A DNA stretch of 64,000 nucleotides from Liolophura sinensis (taxonomy: Eukaryota > Mollusca > Polyplacophora > Chitonida > Chitonidae). The position numbers and the translations under genes were made by a program. The notes below the pieces were generated by a model. That model ran no database searches and was not told where the DNA came from. It saw only the letters and a program-made list of their open reading frames with translations. Each line of letters begins with the position of its first letter. Positions within the stretch are counted from its first letter, which is position 1. The stretch covers positions 80,564,028 to 80,628,027 of the forward strand of contig NC_088295.1 in assembly GCF_032854445.1 (NCBI RefSeq), in the 5' to 3' direction. Positions 1 through 13,935 of the stretch are shown piece by piece.

Positions 1-299
1 GCCATCCCTTGCCATCCCAGCCCGGTCCCTGGTATCATGTCTGACTATATTGTCATCTCACCAAAAACTCCCATGTAGGCAGTTTTAACATCATAATACA
101 TTCATACACTTCCATGGGTCAGTGTGTCTCTTCAGGCATATACTAATAGAAATCTAGACAGATTTACATGTTCATGATATTGTGATTTGTTTTGGGAGTA
201 AAAATCTGAATTTTGGAACATGCCTCAAAAATGACATGTCATTTTCTGCTAGTGCATATGTGCATGTCTGTAGGCCTACTGTTCCACACTGTGCATGTA

Positions 300-408
300 C
301 AAATATCCTCCCATACTTCCTGGTTTCCTCCCGCTGTAATGCCGACTCCTCTTGTACAAGTGAAATACTTGTGAGTAAGACATAAACACCAATCAAATAA
401 ATAAATAA
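300..408 (+). repeat. SINE 3' fragment, diverged
   Basis: Ends in the family's CACCAATCAAATAAATAAAT tail and carries diverged versions of the body (GGTTTCCTCCCGCTGTAATG). It is the 3' part only and belongs to the family whose full-length copy lies at 16462-16732. Confidence 0.7.
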
Positions 409-501
409 GTCTCCCATAGTTCACTACATGTGTATAAGCTTCAACATGGTACATATGCATATGGTACAGGTACTTGTATATATCCTTCCATATACCATGC
501 T

Positions 502-615
502 TGTTTCCCCGGGCTCTGCCCGGTTTCCTCTGATCATAATGTTGCTGGCTGCTGTCGTATGAGTAAAATATTCTAGAGTACAGTGTGAAACAACATTCAG
601 ATAAAAAAATAAATA
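502..615 (+). repeat. SINE 3' fragment, diverged
   Basis: Carries the CCCCGGGCTCTGCCCGG core, then a decayed GCTGGCTGCTGTCGTATGAG segment and an A/T-rich tail. It is the same family and orientation as the fragment about 90 bases upstream. The tRNA head is missing. Confidence 0.7.
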
Positions 616-2310
616 ACCATGCATGTACATGCACATATTCTTGCTTACTGTATATACATGTATTTTTTTTATTATACATTGAGCTTGAAATAAGCTGCAG
701 GACAACAACAGTGTCAGGGATCAATTGTTTGGCACAAGACTAAATTGAACAATATGTTAATAACATCAAAAATGTTTTAATAACATGAATAGTTGACTAA
801 TTTGCCATTATGCGCCAATTTGGAAAGTAAATTCCGGGCTTACACATGATGATGTACATATACAGTATTCCATACTGTAAAGTGTATTGTTTCGTACTGT
901 ACATATCCTGCCATGCACGCACTCAATATTTCCTTTTTTTAGTACACACACAATGTATGGTCTGCATTCTGCATGCATATGATGTGTGTATTATTCAGTT
1001 CTGTGCTTCAATACATGTGTATCCTTTCTTGCTGTACACATCGATCAATACTGTACATGTTCATACATGTACCCTTCCACCATGTTGATTGACATGCAAT
1101 CTTACAGGCGTGGTAATAAGTTACATGCTAAATTACTTGTAGACATGAATTTTCCTCGCATACAATGTAGTCTGTGTCAGTTTAATTACACAAGCACCTG
1201 CTCGGCAGTCCAATTAAATTCCCCTCTGAAGCACCATACATATTGACTACATGCACTATAGTCTAGTTACAAAACACACGCAGAGAGGCATATAGTATTG
1301 ATTTGTCTTTTGTTTTTGCCTTGAGATGCTTTTTCTTTTTTATGTTAATGCACATTTTAGTTGCACAGAAATCCTTTGTAAACTAATTTGTCAGCATCAC
1401 TAAGAGCTGCACAGCTACATTGTAAGTGTTGAAAAGCTTGTCTTTACAGTTGATTTCTGATACAGTTGAATCAATGAAGTTTTGGATGTTAAATCTTTTA
1501 TCACATTGAGCTACAGTGATAACTTCAGTTTTTAGGAGAACTATAGTGACCAATGTCCTACATTTTAATCCCAGTTTCTTGACTCAGTCCTAAAAACTGC
1601 GTCTATGCACGTCATTATTGAATCAGGAGTGGTGGTAGATATGAAGGTAGATCACCTGTCCGGGTGTCGTCTATGGTTGCCAGGCTGTAACATGAACGTA
1701 TGGTATTTACAGTGCACTATTTGCACCTGACTGTACTTGTAGTCAAGACCCCCTCAGCTTACTCTTTATGGTGTGTTTTGTTGGACAAGAATAGCGGGGA
1801 TAATTTATGATGGGCTCAGATGTGTCGCACAAAACATCGCAATACATTCAACACATTGTAGTCGAGATTCCCTTCTAGGCATTATTGTTATTTATATGAA
1901 GTCAAGTTTTTGTTCCTGTTTCCTTGTTGGCTCGCTTTTTTTTCTTCTGTGTATATATATATATATGTTCTCTTTAGAATCCTGTTTCTAACATATTGAT
2001 GTATAGGAAGAGTTTTTCTCTGGTCTGTATTTGTGTTGTTATGCGTGACTGACTGTCTGATGTCATAGAGGGGCCACCTATCCTGTAACTGTTCCCCTGC
2101 TCACACAGGTTACTGGTTTGTGTGTATTCAGGGTGGGACCCTCTTTACAGCCCATCAATCAAACGCTGTGGTCATGACTCTGTTTCCGGTTTGTCTCTGG
2201 CTCCGATGTTGTTTACGGGTTGAAGCTGTATGTAACTTCTCTGCACCGAATGGGATTGAGGAATTTTGCTGACATCATACTCACAAGTATGTCAGGTTAC
2301 GCTACTGCGG

Positions 2311-2356
2311 GTGATACCCCATGGGAACTCCGTGTGATACCCCATGGGAACTCAGT
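2311..2356. repeat. Tandem duplication, 23 bp x 2
   Basis: Two adjacent 23-bp units beginning GTGATACCCCATGGGAACTC differ at one or two bases. Confidence 0.9.
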
Positions 2357-2477
2357 GGTCACAGAGGCCTAGTTTTCTAGGCTGTACAGTTTTCTGAGTC
2401 AGTATCCTAGGTGCTGTGTCATGTGCTGGTTAATGGGTTTGAGTTTAGGTTGTTACATCAGCAAAGCCTAAAGGTTT

Positions 2478-2579
2478 CACAATAGTGTTTGTGCAGTTCA
2501 AGTGTGAGTCTGTGCACTGATAGGACAGTGAGACTTCACAGTTGTGTTTGAGCAGTTCAAGTGTGAGTCTGTGCACTGA
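2478..2579. repeat. Direct duplication, about 43 bp, 59-bp offset
   Basis: The segment ending in CAGTTCAAGTGTGAGTCTGT and then GCACTGA occurs twice, 59 bases apart, with the first part slightly diverged. Confidence 0.85.
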
Positions 2580-5500
2580 GAAGGCAGCAATTTTATTCTT
2601 TAAACTGGAAATCTGAAATGAAGTGTGTAGATTACAGGGATGGGATTATTTCCGCAAAACATTTTAACTTTTAATTTTACTTTCCAAAAGCAATACATAT
2701 ACTTTAATGTGGCTCTTTGTCAAGTATATCTCTGCCCAAACCCCCTAAGATAGTTAAAATAGAAGTTTGGATTGGAAATTGTAATCCATACACTAATTGC
2801 CCTAAAGATTTGTCTGAAAAAGCACATTTTATGAAGATTGTAAAATATACATTTGAATTTTTCCAGTACAAACACTAACATCAGTAAAACGCACAGAATC
2901 TGGCAAAATAAGTAAGTTAGTCCAGGGTGAAATTTTAGGTTACATACAGTAGTCTTTATGTTGTGTTTGTGTACATTGGGATGGTCATGGGTAATGAAGA
3001 TATGGACATGGGTCAGTGATCTGTATTTGGTTATACAAGGTGAGCAATGATTACCATATGTCTGGGACAGTTGTTGGGCAGTTCTGTGTAAATAGCTGTG
3101 ACCTAGTAAGATTGGACTGGTCAGTTGTGGTCTGAGGGTCCAGATAAAGGTCAGCTGACCAGGACAGCCTGCAGCTATTAGCACCCCCCCCACCCCCCAC
3201 AGATGGGAGCCTGACCATCAGAGCAACTGACCCCCATTTAGGTCAAGGGTTAGAGCTGCTATAGGTTGAAGGTCAAGATGGCTATGGTCTCACTCCATTG
3301 TTTGTGTGCTGGTGGGTACCTATGCAGATTAGAAAGGTCATCTTAAGGTTATATCATTCAATTGCATAGTATTGAGAACACTTACAATATTCGTACTCCC
3401 TTTCTGTAGGCCACAGCTTCTCACATGGCAGTGGTAATGATTCTGAAATTCATCAGTAAATGGAGCAGTCGTTACTGATATAATGTTACAGTGTGCTACA
3501 TACTATATCTTAAATTTAGTTAAACTGAGAATGGTGACTGGGAGAATTTTTTCCTAAAAGATTGAAGCATACGAGGGCATACATGTATACACAGGCATGA
3601 TTAAACCACAATGTATTAATGTTAGTTAACTAAGACATTTTTGGACCAGTCCTGTAAAATATTACATTGACTGCGAGTCATTTTAAGGTAAATTCTTTGT
3701 GACATTTCAGGGGATTTATCGGTCAGATGTGTTGTAAATACTGTACTAAATATATTGGTATGGCTAAATGCATGTACATAATTAAACCTGGCCCTTGTAA
3801 CCTGCTATTTCTCAACACTGAACTTGCTGTTGAGTTCACAATTATAACTATGTAAACACCAGATACATGCGCCAGTGACTAGTCCATTGTCCTTATTAAT
3901 AATTTGATTGCATGCATTTGTGTACATTTAGTTAATGGAGCAGAAGCTGAAAGATAGCTGAACAAATACGGGATGTGTTGTTAGGGCTGTTTTGTGTTTG
4001 CCTTCACCTGCCATGATGTTATCAGAGAAGACTGATGATAAACAAGTAGTTGTAATCCTGGGTGGGTGGTGATGCTTATCATTTATCAGAGTTACTGTCC
4101 TTTGTTCTTGATGAACAAATTGACCTTGGTGACAGTCAGGTGGCCTGGTATTGTGAGTGATGCTAGCCTGAGTCAGAAACACACATAAGCCATGCTCTAT
4201 TTAGTAATTCTGACAGGATGTATGTTAATAAGGATAGAGTGACTTGCCTGCGGTAAGGCTGCGGTGACTGGCTGCATGGCATTAGTACACGTGCTCCGGG
4301 AGCTTGGCGGTAAAGCATAGCCCCTGGCCTCACTTCCGTGCTCAGGTAAGGAGCACAGGTAAATCTCCTTTCCTGGCCTTCACACACCTGCTGACTAATT
4401 AATACAGCACAGAGAAAGGTCCGTTAACTTCCCAATTAGCACATACTGTACCACAGGTGCTAATCATATTGACAGTTAGCCAAAACAGGTGTAGGTACTG
4501 TTGAGAAGCAGAAGTCACCTCATACATGTCAGTGGGTCTAGGTAAGTGATCAGCAACCAGTCTTCATGTTTTGCTTTAATTTTACTATAAATGGATTGTT
4601 GTACTTGAATTTATGAATATACTTCTGCTGTATGGATTACATCTGCTCAATGTTTAAATGTGAAATGTGATTCACACAAGTATTGATCATCATCACCTGT
4701 ACCAGGTAGATCATCTATTACATGAATAATGATACATAGATCCCATGAATTTGTGCACTACGTGTCAAATACAGATTTATGTGGCTGGTCATATTGCGCT
4801 TAAAACCTTCACTTCATGGGTATCTCCATGACAGATACAAGGAAACCAGTTCGTTAGGAAAAGCTGTATATTTACATGTTTCTGGTAACATCTAGCTTTT
4901 CCCAGGCACAGCCAGGAACCTGTTCAACGGATTATCGTATTTGTTTTGGCGTAGATATTGTTCAGTCTGCCAGGCCTGACGTGGCTTTTAATTGATGTTT
5001 GAACTTTTCACCGTATGAACTTTATCTTGTGAATTGTACTATAAAGCTCAAGCAAATTAACTCATGGTTGAAGTGTAGGTAGACGTCTACGGGTGTAAAT
5101 GTTTTGTGTAACACATGTTTTTTTAGGCTTCAGGTCTTTGTCAAGCACACACACATCCACCAGTACAAAAATTTAATTAAATTTAGAATATTTAAAGCAA
5201 CTCTTCTTGTGACCTAGCCAGTGTCACTATGGGAAGAAATGAAACCAGCGCCTGTCTGTAGTTCATATATCTAGCTTATAGGCTCATTTTAATTTCTGTA
5301 TATTTTCATTGTGAGTTAAATTCATACGGGTATATCCATGTACATGTAATCATATTGGATCGTGAAAAAACATACATTTTTGTTTGTTTTAATGAAGTCA
5401 TAGAATGTACTTGTACATGCTTTTCTCCTAAAAAATCAAACAAACTCGGTCATTTTCCAGTACATGGTTCAACAGTTGTTCTTCACTATATGATTAATCC

Positions 5501-8500
5501 CCAGTATACAGGTATATGGTAGATGCAGCTAAGCTGGAATTGTGATGCAACAGAAACGGTGGAAATGCCTTCATTGATGAGTGGACAGGATTCCTTAGGG
5601 GGAAAGTAACCATGGAGATAGGTGTAAATAAACAGCAGAGAGAGAAGCTACATGTCTGCCATAGAGGTCACAGCAAAGGTCATTTCTGTCTCATCCAAAC
5701 TACCTTTCTTTTTCAATACTCATCCTTGCTTGAGTTTATGCCAGTTTTGCCAAAATAATGTTAGACTGTTACATTGTTAATTTGTGCAGGAGTGAATACC
5801 ATAAATTACAGAACTTTGTTATTTTGTTAGGTTGGTGAATAGGTATTTTTAACATGTGCAAATTGAGCTTGATCTGCCTTAAAACTGATGTGAATAATTT
5901 TTTGGGAAATTACATATTGGGATGGTGCTGGTAAACATTTTGACCTTATTTACTGTGTTGGTTTTGATGCACATGTAACTGTTGTGGTCCCTTGTGTTGT
6001 TTTGGTCTCTTACAAAAGAGTGTTAACTTAAATGGATTACTGAGTCATTTAGTATGACCTGAATCACACAGTTATAGGAATGGGGAAGAGTGGAATGAGC
6101 ATTGACAGTTGTTACCTGTAAAGATGTCACATGAACTCTTATGTTCTCTCTTACAATTGCTCTCTGAATCTTCTTTCTAGGTATTAGGTGTGATATTTTA
6201 CCCTTTTTTGTGTCACATTTAGATATATTTCACACAGGTAATAGTGAAGTAGGTAACAGGTGTTCAGTTACCAGAGCGTCCTGTATAAAAAGTGCGGAAC
6301 AAAAGCGTGCCTGTGATGTCTTATTGCATGTATAGCCTTGTGTCTACACCTCAATCAATACATGACTGTCACTGGATCCAGGTGGACAGGTAAAGCAGAG
6401 CTAATAGGACATATATATTCAGTAGAGGTTATTGTACTGGTAAACGACCGTAGCTTTACATATATATGTAGGTTGGTCATGACGGTCTCAAAGTGTCATG
6501 GAAACTCGGGTAATTTACAGCAAACATTTCACAGTGATTAATATCTGAGGAAAACATCCTCCATTGTGGTGTAACAGGATGTAATGGTTTAATTTTAGTG
6601 CATGCGAACATTTCCTGGGGTTTCACCTGTTAAGTAGGATGAATGAAGGTGTGGTAACATGTAGGCTTCAAGCTTATGTACTGTTGTACTTCAAATCACA
6701 CCTGATACGTGTATAAGCCTTCTAGAGAGTTGTGATGTCTGTCCCTGTGAGATTACCACAGTATGTCTATTAATACCACCACAGTCTACATTATACCTGC
6801 GTAACGACACACTGTCTCTGTGGATAAATTAAGCTGCATACAGGACTACCAGCTGACAAATGCAAAATCATAAATATTTTTAGTTTGAGACAGTCATGTC
6901 TTCTAATCATGCAAAGGATTTTGTATCCTCCAGGATCATGTAGAGAACATTGTTGTGGTGGACATACATATATGTTCGTGGGTTGTTATAGAAGCCTGAA
7001 CAGCAAACTTACAGGTATCTGTCTCTTTATAGGTTTGTATCTTTAGTGGCCTCACTTGTGTCTGTGCCTGTTTTTTTATCTCTCTTTTGGAGTGCCGTCT
7101 CATCAATCCATTTTGACAGCTGGAAATTTATTCACTTAGTATCCTTGTTTAATAATATTTGGTATGTGATTTTGCCTCAGGGAAAGTCAAAGTAAATGAA
7201 AAGACACAACACTTAATTAAAGAGTTAGATCAAAGTTAGCCTTGTGAAAAACACTTTGCTTTGTTAACATTGTTTCCGAGTTTGTCTTCTGTTGTGAACT
7301 TGTGTCTGTGTGTCATTGACTTGATTGAACTCTTGCTTGTTGTATAACTTGTGCGGCTCATAAATAGTCATTATATCTTTACACCCCAGGTTATTTTCAA
7401 TGAGGTACGTTTATAATGGTCATGAACTGATTTCTGTCATCATATTGCATAATGACATTTTTGGATTGGGACAGTTGTGTAATGTGTTATCACTTGTGTA
7501 AATTTACTGTGAAATTTAGTTAGTGAATTTAATCTTATTTTGTTCACTTTAAATGCAAAGAAAACACTTGCATGAAATATATGTCAGATAAAAAAGACCA
7601 ATACATACTTTCCAGGAAAATATTTTTTGACCTAGTAAAATGCACTTGAAACTTTGGATTCTATTTTGGCCTTTTCCGATCATATTGGGACCAGTGACAT
7701 TTCATCATTTTTTTTCCAAATGCATCTACATTCAGCGCTGTGAAAACCAAATAGACCTTGAAATGAAGTATTTCAAGTCAAAAATATGATTGTAATATTA
7801 TTGATACCCACTGTGTCTCAACAGATCACCATAGAATCCTATGTTTTACATGCATTTTATTTCGTTACAAAAATTCTTAAAAAACAAATCAAACTATATT
7901 CGTGGACAGTGTTTAATGGTCTTTCTTCTGATAAATTTTTGATTTTAGTGTTTTCTTTGCCTTGAGTATTCATTGTTCACAGTTAAAGACAAAGCTGTTT
8001 AGTTATAGCCATCTCTGACACTGGTACCATATACTTGTGTGAAATTTCTTCACTTTTTACCTTTATGTGGATTTCACTGTACAAATGTATACAAATAAAG
8101 ACAAACTGTAACCCAAGCACACCAAAGTGAAATAAGCCCAATAGCAGGCTGTAGTATATCCAAGTAACTATTCATCTTCCCCAGAGCCAAGATACACAGT
8201 GCTAGCCATGAACTTATTCTGTATGGTCAGTACTGCGGGGTAAACATATTAAACTGTTAAATCACTGGACAAAACATATTTTTTCAAATTCATTTTTCTT
8301 GTAATAACTTATGGAGGGTATAAAAAGTCAATTTTTATCTTTTCCCTGCGGTTGCTTTAGCAGATGTATGGAGACAAAGGAGCAATTTGGTCTGTGATCT
8401 AAAGTTTTACTTCATTTAGTTCACTCTTAAAGAGTTTTTACATGCAGTAATTGAACTCCTTAACAACATGCTGAAGAACAGGAGGCTTCCTGATTAAAAT

Positions 8501-8806
8501 GGCCTTAAATTATTTTGAACAATGCAGTCAAATCACAGTCAGATCAAGGGGAAGTTGAATCCTCATCCTGTTAGAATATGATCTCGTGATCATAATCTGC
8601 ATATACCTTGTTTATTTTACCTAAAGGTGAGAAGTGAACATAATGAGAGCCACTTAGCCAGTAAATTCCAGCTTTTCTCTAGGACACATTTGTCTGGGGT
8701 GGGAGAGAGTTCTAAACTCGTTTCCCTTATGTAACATGATTAATGTTTAACATATTCCAGTCCTAATGTCTTTAATATCCACATTCCTGTCATGCCTTTT
8801 AAGATT

Positions 8807-8808
<2 letters not shown>

Positions 8809-8852
<44 letters not shown>
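8809..8852. repeat. (AT)n microsatellite
   Basis: A perfect run of about 22 AT dinucleotides. Confidence 0.98.
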
Positions 8853-8856
<4 letters not shown>

Positions 8857-11046
8857 GTGACTTAGGTCATATATAGCTAATACCGTGCGTTTATGAGTTC
8901 ATGACTTGGATTACGTGTGTAGGACCAGCTCAAGCTGTTCATGAACACAGCTATATTTGGGAAGTCTATTGACATACGCCACTTGTCAAGGTGGCTCTGG
9001 GTAAACGGGTTGGCCCTATTGCGTAATAGGTATACAGGGTTGCTTCTTATACCTGTCTGGGAGTGCCTTGCACACAAGATAAAAACTAAGGGTAGAGCAT
9101 GATTAGCACTTCCTTTCTTTCCTGGTTCATTGTTCCCGGTAGTTTTCAGTTGCAATGATATTGCTCCAGTTCAACAAAAAACAACCTACTTATAATCAAC
9201 TCAGAAAAAAAAAAGAATTAACACTGCTTTTATTTTTGTACATGAAATTTACATGTGTATAGGTTGACTTTTGTAGTATAGGAGTTGGGGGGCGGGGAAG
9301 GAGCCTTATGGTTATTTCGGCAAAACTTATTGCAGCAAAACTTATCAAGAAAGCCACGTATTTTAGAATACATGTACCTGTTCTATTGCTTTTGAATGTT
9401 TTGAGTTAATCCTGATGAAAAGTGAAACTGGAGTAAAAAAGCAAAAACAAAACGTGACAGCAGACTTGATGGTGGTATAATTGGCTTGAAGAGTTACCTT
9501 ACATGTATTCATAATACTGTGTTTGTAAAGACTTGAACGTCTGTGAGTACAGCGCAGTTACACTCCATTATGGTGTTTTATTTCACTCCTACTCCAGTTG
9601 TAAACTCTGTTGTCTCATCGTGACTGACACCAATTCCCCTCCCTTCCCTATGGACCCTCCTTATACATACGAATTTGAATTATTTATGAAGAGGCCTATT
9701 TTATCATTAAGGGGGGAAAGTAGGTCTGCTGATATGTGCCTTTGTTCTGTGGTGTTCAACTGGCAGCTGATAGACAGGCCAGGCTTAAGAGCCATACAAA
9801 ACCACAGCCATAAAACTCTCTGGCTAAAATAGGGCTGGGCTGCCTGCACTTGGCTGTGGCATAGTGTTTCCTTGAAGCTGCCATTGATTGGCATGTAGAG
9901 AATTTAGAACAGGGATCTGTGGTGAGGCTGATGGATCAGGTCTAAGTTCTGAGCTGTACAGTCTCTATTCTAGCTACACCTATATGCTCAACCAACTGAC
10001 ATACTGCCAGCTGAACCCAGCTTGTTTGCTCAGTGGGCCATTCAGTACCAGTTATAAGCCACCACATTGTCCTATCTACACTGAAATCAAAGTGGAGGGA
10101 GAGGTTTGTGGGATAGAGTGGAAGGCATTAAAAGTACAGATCCTGGTATTTCTCTATTCAGGCAGTGGGTCCATTGAGAGGACACTCGGCTCCTAATTCA
10201 AGCTGGACAGGGGGCATATGATCTATGACCCCTGCCCTTAGAATCTGGTTCTTTCACTGGCCAGAACAGAAAGGGCCTGATTGACAATATGGTGTAGGCG
10301 GGACGCGCAGAGTTTTTAACTGGTGATAGTGCGCAAGGGTTACCGGTGGAAGTGTGCACCAGAGATACACGTTACATCACCTTAAGAGTCCCCAGTGCTG
10401 TAAGGTGAGCTCGTGAACAACCAGTCATCATTGAAATTACACCTCTCCATTCCACAGCTCCTCACAGATCGATTGTCTTGTGTCTTCATACTGTGCAAGT
10501 TGATGGAGCCCGGGGTGGGTTGTGCGTGAGCTGAACACCACTCTGTGTGTCTGGTGGCTCTAGTACACCAGTCCTGTTGAGGATTGTGACCAGGCCACAG
10601 CTGCTGATGGGTCTTACCTTGTGATGTTAGACTCCCAGGTAGTGAGGGTCAGGCCTCTGCCTCGGCCCCAGCCTATTGTGGAAGTGTAATGGGGTTTGAA
10701 AAGTGTCTGGGATTACGGTAAACAAACCAGAAGGAATTCACCAGCTCAGGGGAAATGGGGGTAAGCACATGGCCAGCACCTTTAGCAGTGCATGGCTGGC
10801 GGAATACCGGTCCACAGCATTACTCCATCCCTGAGAGCCTAGCTTATTGATTCTCTCTGTATAAATCTGTTCATGACAGGCCATGGGCATACTCTTTAAT
10901 TATGGGCACAGCACAGGCATGGTTGGCCAGCAGATAAGCTAACATCTCTTGGATTAATCCTGCTGATCAACTACTTATAGCTGTGTTAATCTGGGTTGTT
11001 GATCTTTTTTTACCCGATTGAGAGAGCTTTCTGGAAACCTGGATTG
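8853..11046. other. Non-coding, intron-like sequence
   Basis: No supportable exon. A small CpG-richer stretch near 10290-10380 (GGCGGGACGCGCAG and neighbours) stands out from the CpG-poor background, but no promoter element or reading frame goes with it. Confidence 0.45.
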
Positions 11047-11228
11047 CTGGGGATGTTACTTAATGCTGAGAATCTCTGATATCAAGTCATTACTGGGGAT
11101 GTTACTTAATGCTGAGAATCTCTGATATCCAGTCATTACTGGGGATGTTACTTAATGCTGAGAATCTCTGATATCCAGTCATTACTGGGGATGTTACTTA
11201 ATGCTGAGAATCTCTGATATCCAGTCAT
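11047..11228. repeat. Minisatellite, 46 bp x 4
   Basis: Four head-to-tail 46-bp units begin CTGGGGATGTTACTTAATGC. They are almost identical; one unit differs at ATATCAAG versus ATATCCAG, so the expansion is recent. Confidence 0.95.
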
Positions 11229-13690
11229 CCAGTGACAAATTCCTTGTTTTACTTGGCGATGTTGTTGTGTCTATCGTAGCTCTGTGGTAGTGCTACTGAA
11301 TGTACATATTAACTTCTCCAAATTCAATGATGAATTTATCAGAGAATAAAGTGCAGAAGCTTTGTAACAGGTATTTATTATTGGTTAGTAGATGTATATG
11401 GTTCAATATGTTTTGCATTTCATCTAAAGCAATTAGGGCGTGACAGTTATTACCCCAGTTGATTTAAACGTTGCTAATTTTTCCACGCATTAGAGTTTTG
11501 TTTGTTTTAGAAATGTGTTTTGAGAGGTATTTGGAAGGTAGAATGAGATCCTACTGTGAAAACGTGAATTTTATCGCTAGAGCTAATTTCTTGTGACATT
11601 TATTTGCCTCCAAAAATGGTCTTTTGTGATTGAATTTTAGGTCATTTAGGGTAGTTACAAATATTGTATTTGACCTAAAATTTTGATCATGACAAAATTA
11701 CTCATTTTGTCTGATTCTGAGAGTCCTGCTGATCATAGAAAGAGTTTTAGGTTTGTTTGTGTGGTTGTATATTTAATGGAAACATTAAAGTTTTAGGACC
11801 AAAAGTACCACTTGATGAATTTTATTTGTCTGTAAAAATGCATTTTTTATAAGAATGTTTAGGGCATGTGAAGAATATATAAACTGAATGATAATGACTG
11901 TATCATAAGGGCATATGAACTAGCCTGTATCCCATGGCTGTTATATCATTTTTGTTGATCGAGGGGTGTTTTGATATGTGTGTAATATTCCAACTTAGGG
12001 ATAACTATATAGTTGCTGTAAACAAAACTTTAATTCATTCATAGTATAAAATACATAAAGATATGATGAATGGTTTTATTATCAGAGGCTGGAACCCTTT
12101 CTACGGAATGGGTTTTTTTTGTTTCTTATGATCTAATAATTGGTATATTGGATACTGACTGTCTATCCACACATTCCATTATACAAATGCATACCCAGAC
12201 TCACAGAATCCTGTGGCTCTTGGTTGAATACTGCTTATTAAACAGTTACATTGATTGTCTCAGCAGAAACTGATTGAACATGTAAATGCAGTTGTGGATG
12301 TCATCTTTTTAACCAGAGGCCTGTGAGTGCTCTGAATATTGTGACAGGCTGTGAAAATTATGAAGGAAAGTGATCATACAATATTAAAATGTACTTTGTT
12401 AATTAAATGGTATTGGTTGTATTGCCTCTATAGCCATAGCCAGAGGCCAATCCACCAAATCTACTGGACTGGCACAAATTTGTGACAATAACCTGGAAAG
12501 GATATAGAAGGAATGGTCTGACAGAAATCTCAAATGAAGGGTTCTGGAGTGGTACTTTAATAATACTGACTGTTAGGGACACTGCATACATGTATATTAA
12601 ACGTAGTTTAGATTCCAGGTGGAAAACGTGTTGGCATGGACCCATCAAAACAGGTATTTGCAGGTGTTTGCTTTGATGTAAATCACGGTACAGATGCATT
12701 TGCATTATAATTTAGTGTGCTATTTTTGAATAACAATTCTGCAACTTGAGAGTGATTTCTTTCTGTGCCCTAATGTTGCTTTACTGTAAGAAAAGGTCAT
12801 TCTGTAACGTTTCAAATAATAATTTCTTCATCATTTTGCTGTATAGCGAACTGATTCAAAGTGATATTACTTTGTTGTCATGGTGACATGCCTTGGACCC
12901 TACTCATTTTTAAGTTCCAGTCTTTCAAGTTTCAATTGTCATATGAAGACGAGCATGAATAGAAATTCATATACACACCACATGCACATTTACATGCATG
13001 TGTGAATGGTAGACAATTGAAATAAGTATAATTGGATTGTCATCATTTGACCACTAAATATAGATCAAGTGAGTACCAAATATAATTTGGGTGTCCATTA
13101 TAGAGACATTTCTGACTCACATTTCATGTGCATTTTCAGGTACGTGTTTGACTTAACGTTTACACATATACACATACTCCAGTTAGCCTCAGATATGTAA
13201 ATGTAGCCTTGGACTTACTGTAGGTGTCATAGGATGGATGGTACATGTGGACTGTGAAAATTTCAAATACAGTTGATCTATGAAATGTCCATGAATTGCA
13301 CATACATATAGATGACTACATTGAGCTTGTGTTTGTTAGGCTCTACAACTCTGTGAAGGGATGGTGGGTCAGCAAACTCCGGTTTTCTCATATTCAGACC
13401 TATCATTCATCCATCATCCATATTAGGTGTGTATTGTGTCTGTGGAGTATGTATTAACACAGATGGTATTTTGTCTAAGTTAAGTTAAGTTGACCTCAGA
13501 TGTTTGTCTCTCCTGCGGCCCCAATGGCACCTGAACTATATATTGTATGATTACCATGCGTCAGATACCTGTACCTGTGGTTGTTCACCTGGACACGTAA
13601 GCCATGAGTTATCTCTTGAGCTGGCTGTAATGCCACATGATGGTATACCGTCATGAAACACTTGCATTTCCAGGAAACCATGAAGCTTTT
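11229..13690. other. Non-coding, intron-like sequence
   Basis: No exon supported. The sequence is AT-rich and CpG-poor. An 18-bp segment near 12634 recurs exactly in inverted orientation near 14981. Confidence 0.45.
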
Positions 13691-13935
13691 GATTTATTTA
13701 TTTATTTATTTGATTGGTGTTTTACACCGTACTCAAGAATATTTCACATATGCAACGGCGGCCAGCATTATGATGGGAGGAAACCAGGCAGAGCCAAGGG
13801 AAACCCACGACCATCCGCAGGCTGCTGGCAGACCTTCCTACTTACGGCCAGAGGGGAAGGCAGCATGAACTGGACTTGAACTCACAGCCTCTGCATTGGT
13901 GAGAGTCCTCTGGGTCATTACGCTGCGCTTGTGCA
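13691..13935 (-). repeat. SINE, nearly full length, 5' end cut in the tRNA head
   Basis: On the + strand it reads tail first (ATTTA repeats, then TGATTGGTGTTTTACACCGT), so the element is on the - strand. The body, the box-B-like TTGAACTCACAGC region and CATTACGCTGCGCTTGTGCA are present. The copy stops before box A, and no clear target-site duplication was found. Confidence 0.88.

Larger units (their letters stand above)
616..8808. other. Non-coding, intron-like sequence
   Basis: No reading frame with protein-like composition was found on either strand. The sequence is AT-rich, CpG-poor and rich in TG/CA, and holds a few small direct duplications listed separately plus a C-tract near 3183-3199. 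It is probably intron or 5' flank of the zinc-finger gene at 21.3 kb. This reading is inferred from the shared strand-neutral composition and the absence of any other gene. Confidence 0.5.

Noticed and set aside
2720-3193. 157-codon - strand ORF
   Set aside because: Composition resembles translated non-coding AT-rich DNA, with no recognisable motif and no splice or promoter context.
13637-13879. ORFs with LIYLFIYLIGVL-type peptides (also near 16422, 32000, 44118 and 63900)
   Set aside because: They are translations of the SINE tail and body, recurring wherever the repeat occurs.
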